DNA of 64,000 nt from Protula sp. h YS-2021 (Eukaryota; Annelida; Polychaeta; Sabellida; Serpulidae), in the NCBI GenBank assembly GCA_949752745.1, contig OX457029.1, positions 17,874,615 to 17,938,614 of the forward strand. The letters are read 5' to 3'. The notes under the pieces were generated by a model. It was not told the origin of the DNA. It saw only the letters and a program-made list of their open reading frames with translations, and made no database searches. Position numbers and translations under genes: made by a program. Shown in pieces: positions 60,601-64,000 of the stretch (positions within the stretch are counted from its first letter, which is position 1; each line of letters begins with the position of its first letter).

Positions 60601-63600
60601 AGCACAGACATAATTGCGGACAGATGCCTATCTGCACCATTTAATCCGAATGCAAGCATAGACTTACCTGTAGCCACTTGTCTATCTGCACGGTTTTAAT
60701 GCCGTTGCGAGAACAGATTTATCCGTGGCCACTTCTCTATCTGCACGGTTTTAATGAAATTGCGAGCACAGACTTAACTGTGCCCAGGGGTCTAACTGCA
60801 CGATTTAATGCGGATGCAAGCACAGACTTACCTGTAGCCGGTTGTCTATCTGCACGGTTTTAATGCCGTTGCGAACACAGATTTACCTGTGGCCAGTTGT
60901 CTTTCTGCACGGATTCAATGAAGTTGCGAGCACAGACGTACCTGTGGACAGGTGTCTATCTGCACGGTTTTAACAAAATTGCGAGCACAGACTTACCTGT
61001 GGCCAGGTGTCTATCTGCACGATTTAATGCAGTGGCAAGCACAGACTTACCTGTAGCCAGTTGTAGATCTGCATGGTTTTAATGAAGTTGCGAGCACAGA
61101 CCTACCTGCGGCCGGTTGTCTATCTGCACGATTTAACGCCGTTGCGAACACAGACTTATCTGTGGCCAGTTGTCTATCTGCACGGTTTTGATAAAATTGC
61201 GAACACAGATTTAAATGTGGCCAGATGTGTATCTGCACGGTTTTACTAAAATTTTGAGAACAGACTTACCTGAAGCCAGGTGCCTATCTGCACGATTTAA
61301 TGCGGATGCAAGCACAGACTTACCTGTGATCAGTTGTCTATCTGCACGGTTTTAATGTCTAACTGCACGATTTAATGCGGATGCAAGCATAGACTTACTG
61401 TAGCCGGTGGTCTATCTGCACGGTTTTAATGCCGTTGCGGGCACAAACCTACCTGCGGTCAGTTGTCTATCTGCACGGTTTTAATACAGTTGTGAACATA
61501 GATTTAAATGTGGCCAGTTGTCTATCTGCACGGTTTTAATAAAACTGCGAGCACACACTTACCTGTGGCCAGGTGCCTATCTGCGCGATTTAACGCGGAT
61601 GGAAGCACAGACTTACCTGTAGCCAGTTGTCTATTTATACGGTTTTAATGAAGTTGCGAGCACAGACTTACCTGCGGACAGATGTCTATCTGCACCATTT
61701 AATGCGAATGCAAGCATAGACTTACCTGTAGCCAGTTGTCTTTCTGCACAGTTTTAATGCCGTTGCGAGAACAGATTTATCCGTGGCCACTTCTCTATCT
61801 GCACGGTTTTAATGAAATTGCGAGCACAGACTTACCTGTAGGCGGTTGTCTATCTGCACGGTTTTAATGCCGTTGCGAACACAGATTTACCTGTGGCCAG
61901 TTGTCTATCTGCACGGTTTTAATAAAAATGCGAACATAGATTTAAATGTGGCCAGTTGTCTATCTGCACGGTTTTAATAAAACTGCGTGCACACACTTAC
62001 CTGTGGCCAGGTGCCTATCTGCACGATTTAATGCGGATGCAACCACAGACTTACCTGTAGCCAGTTGTCTATTGACACGGTTTTAATGAAGTTGCGAGCA
62101 CAGACTTACCTGTGACGAGGTGCCTATCTGCACCATTTAATGCGAATGCAAGCACAGACTTACCTGTGAAGAGGTGCCTATCTGCACCATTTAATGCGAA
62201 TGCAAGCACAGACTTATCTGTAGCCAGTTGTCTATCTGCACCGTTATAATGCCGTTGCGAGCACAGATTTATCTGTGGCCACTTGTCTATCTGCACGGTT
62301 TAAATAAAATTGCGAACACAGATTTACTTGTGGCCAGTTGCCTATCTGCACGGTTTTAATAAAATTGCGAGCACAGACATACCTGTGGCCAGGTGCCTAT
62401 CTGCACGATTTAATGCGCATAGAAGCATAGACTTACCTGTAGCCACTTGTCTATCTGCACGGTTTCAATGAAGTTGCGAGCACAGACGTATCTGTGGCCA
62501 GGTGTCTATCTGCACGGTTTTAATAAAATTGCGAGCACAGACTTACCTGTGGCCAGGTGTCTATTTGCACGATTTAATGCAGTGGCAAGCACAGACATAC
62601 CTGTAGCCAGTTGTAGATCTGCAGGGTTTTAATGAAGTTGCGAGCACAGACCTACCTGCGGCCGGTTGTCTATCTGCACGATTTAACGCCGTTGCGAACA
62701 GACTTATCTGTGGCCAGTTGTCTATCTGCACGGTTTTAATAAAATTGCGAGCACAGACTTACCTGTGGCCAGGTGTCTATCTGCACGATTTAATGCAGTG
62801 GCAAGCACAGACTTACCTGTAGCCAGTGGTAGATCTGCATGGTTTTAATGAAGTTGCGAGCACAGACCTACCTGCGGCCGGTTGTCTATCTGCACGATTT
62901 AACGCCGTTGTGAACACAGACTTATCTGTGGCCAGTTGTCTATCTGCACGGTTTTAATAAAATTGCGAACACAGATTTAAATGTGGCCAGATGTGTATCT
63001 GCACGGTTTTACTAAAATTTTGAGAACAGACTTACCTGAAGCCAGGTGCCTATCTGCACGATTTAATGCGGATGCAAGCACAGACTTACCTGTGATCAGT
63101 TGTCTATCTGCACGGTTTTAATGAAGTTGCGAGCACAGATTTATCTGCGACCACTTGTCTATATGCACGGTTTTAATGAAATTGCGAGCACAGACTTACC
63201 TGCGGCCAGGTGTCTAACTGCACGATTTAATGCGGACGCAACCACAGACTTTCCTGTAGCCGGTGGTCTATCTGCACGGCATTAATGCCGTTGCGAGAAC
63301 AGATTTATCTGTGCCCACTTGTCTTTCTGCACGGTTTTACTAAAATTGCGACCACAGACTTACCTGTGGCCAGGTGCCTATCTGCTCCATTTTACGGGGA
63401 CGCAAGCACAGACTTACCTGTGACCAGTTGTCTATCTGCCGTTGCAAACACAGATTTACCTGTAGCCAGTTGACTATCTGCACGGATTTAATAAAATTGC
63501 AAACATAGATTTAAATGTGGCCAGTTCTCTATCTGCACGGTTTTAATAAAACTACTAGCACAAACTTACCTGTGGCCAGGTGCCTATCTGCACGATTTAA

Positions 63601-64000
63601 TGCGGATGCAAGCACAGACTTATCTGTAGCCAGTTGTCTATTTACACGGTTTTAATGAAGTTGCCAGCACAGACTTGCCTGTGGCCAGGCGCCTATCTGG
63701 AAGATTTAATGCGGATGCAAGCACAGACTTTCCTGTAGCCAGTTGTTTATTTACACGGTTTTAATGAAGTTGCGAGCACAGATTTACCTGTGGCCAGGCG
63801 CCTATCTGCACGATTTAATGCAGTTGCAAGACTTACTTGCAGGCAGTTTTCTATCTGCACGGTTTTAATGCGTTTCCAATACAGACTTACCTGTAGGCAA
63901 TTGTCTATCTGCACGGTTTTAAGCAAACTGGGAGGACAGACTTACCTGTGGCCAGGTGTCTATCTGCACGGTCTTGATGCCGTAGGCGAGCACAGACTTC
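36632..64000 (-). repeat. 27-kb satellite of ~55-bp units seeded by an mTOR exon donor edge
   Basis: The typical plus-strand unit is gcacagacttacctgtggcc plus aggtgtctatctgcacgg and ttttaataaaattgcga. The mRNA strand reads ...GGCATCAAAACCGTGCAG ATAGACACCTGGCCACAG then GTAAGTCTGTGC, i.e. G-I-K-T-V-Q-I-D-T-W-P/L-Q followed by an optimal donor. That peptide is the TOR segment that directly precedes VIPQLIARID, and the phase (0) agrees with the exon at 32683-32781. Unit length is about 52 to 55 bp, so roughly 500 units. Many keep CAG/GTAAGT; others carry CAGATAAAT or CATTTAAAT, where the donor is lost. Multi-kb blocks are repeated within the array. The real exon must lie right of 64000, because its upstream codons are not seen. 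A family A element interrupts it at 41291-42201. Confidence 0.95.
41291..42201 (+). mobile_element. tandem-core interspersed element, family A copy 3 inside the satellite
   Basis: It opens acttgactacgtctcgagg and atcccccgtgggggat and closes with gacagacggacagacgg and tatccctccgtttcaccgg. It has about four ~167-bp core units (tccgccattttgtcaa-type phrases near 41500, 41662, 41832 and 42002). It sits inside one satellite unit: left flank cggttttaat, right flank aaaattgcgaacac, which together restore the usual unit. No target duplication longer than 1-2 bp is seen. Its ends and first core unit are almost the same as in copy 2 at 22445, so these two are close relatives. Confidence 0.9.

Noticed and set aside
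36632..64000. Dozens of ~60-90-residue plus-strand open frames (MSICTVLMPLR..., ARCLSARFN...)
   Set aside because: They are the antisense reading of the mTOR-exon-derived satellite, broken at each unit; there is no independent gene.

Overview
The window is eukaryotic animal DNA holding one real gene, read on the minus strand: an interior-to-C-terminal part of the TOR kinase gene (mTOR). Ten exons are visible, from 32781 down to about 311. They carry the end of the FAT region, the whole FRB (rapamycin-binding) region and nearly all of the kinase domain. Every junction phase agrees (0,0,0,0,1,2,0,2,0) and the ten exons add to 1,487 nt with no stop or frameshift, so the gene looks intact. Upstream FAT/HEAT exons lie beyond 64000 and the last C-terminal/FATC exons lie beyond base 1. 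Long introns, CR1/jockey-like retroelement remains, and many interspersed elements with tandem-repeat cores and 'gacagacggacag' tails suggest a marine invertebrate, plausibly a mollusc; this is inference.

The striking feature is what fills the introns. Six tandem arrays begin at an exon edge, and their unit is the splice junction itself: a few to 40 nt of exon plus 16 to 35 nt of intron. Three are donor-side: a 46-bp unit at 30.9-32.16 kb; a 50-bp unit at 10.14-11.83 kb, continued by a decayed donor-less form at 8.04-10.13 kb; and a ~55-bp unit from 36.6 kb to the window end, about 27 kb and some 500 units. Three are acceptor-side: a 68-bp unit at 405-735, a ~41-bp unit at 25.26-25.70 kb, and a 40-bp unit at 26.17-26.69 kb. 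The 27-kb satellite encodes GIKTVQIDTW(L/P)Q followed by GTAAGT, matching the residues that precede VIPQLIARID in mTOR, so it is the amplified 3' edge of the mTOR exon just outside the window. The pre-mRNA must therefore carry hundreds of decoy splice sites.

Layout: 1-308 intron; 311-735 last visible exon plus acceptor array; 762-2770 hAT-like DNA transposon with transposase remnant; 3430-5150 broken non-LTR retrotransposon; 5403-7515 foldback-like element; 8038-11831 50-bp arrays; 11832-17101 five kinase-domain exons with small introns and repeats; 17225-25025 a repeat-filled intron with nested DNA elements; 25127-26190 two FRB exons with acceptor arrays; 27205-30360 interspersed elements; 30870-32781 donor array and two FAT exons; 33225-36330 repeats including a palindromic AT-rich foldback element; 36632-64000 the ~55-bp satellite, interrupted at 41291-42201 by one mobile element. 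No RNA gene, promoter, CRISPR array or second intact protein gene was found.
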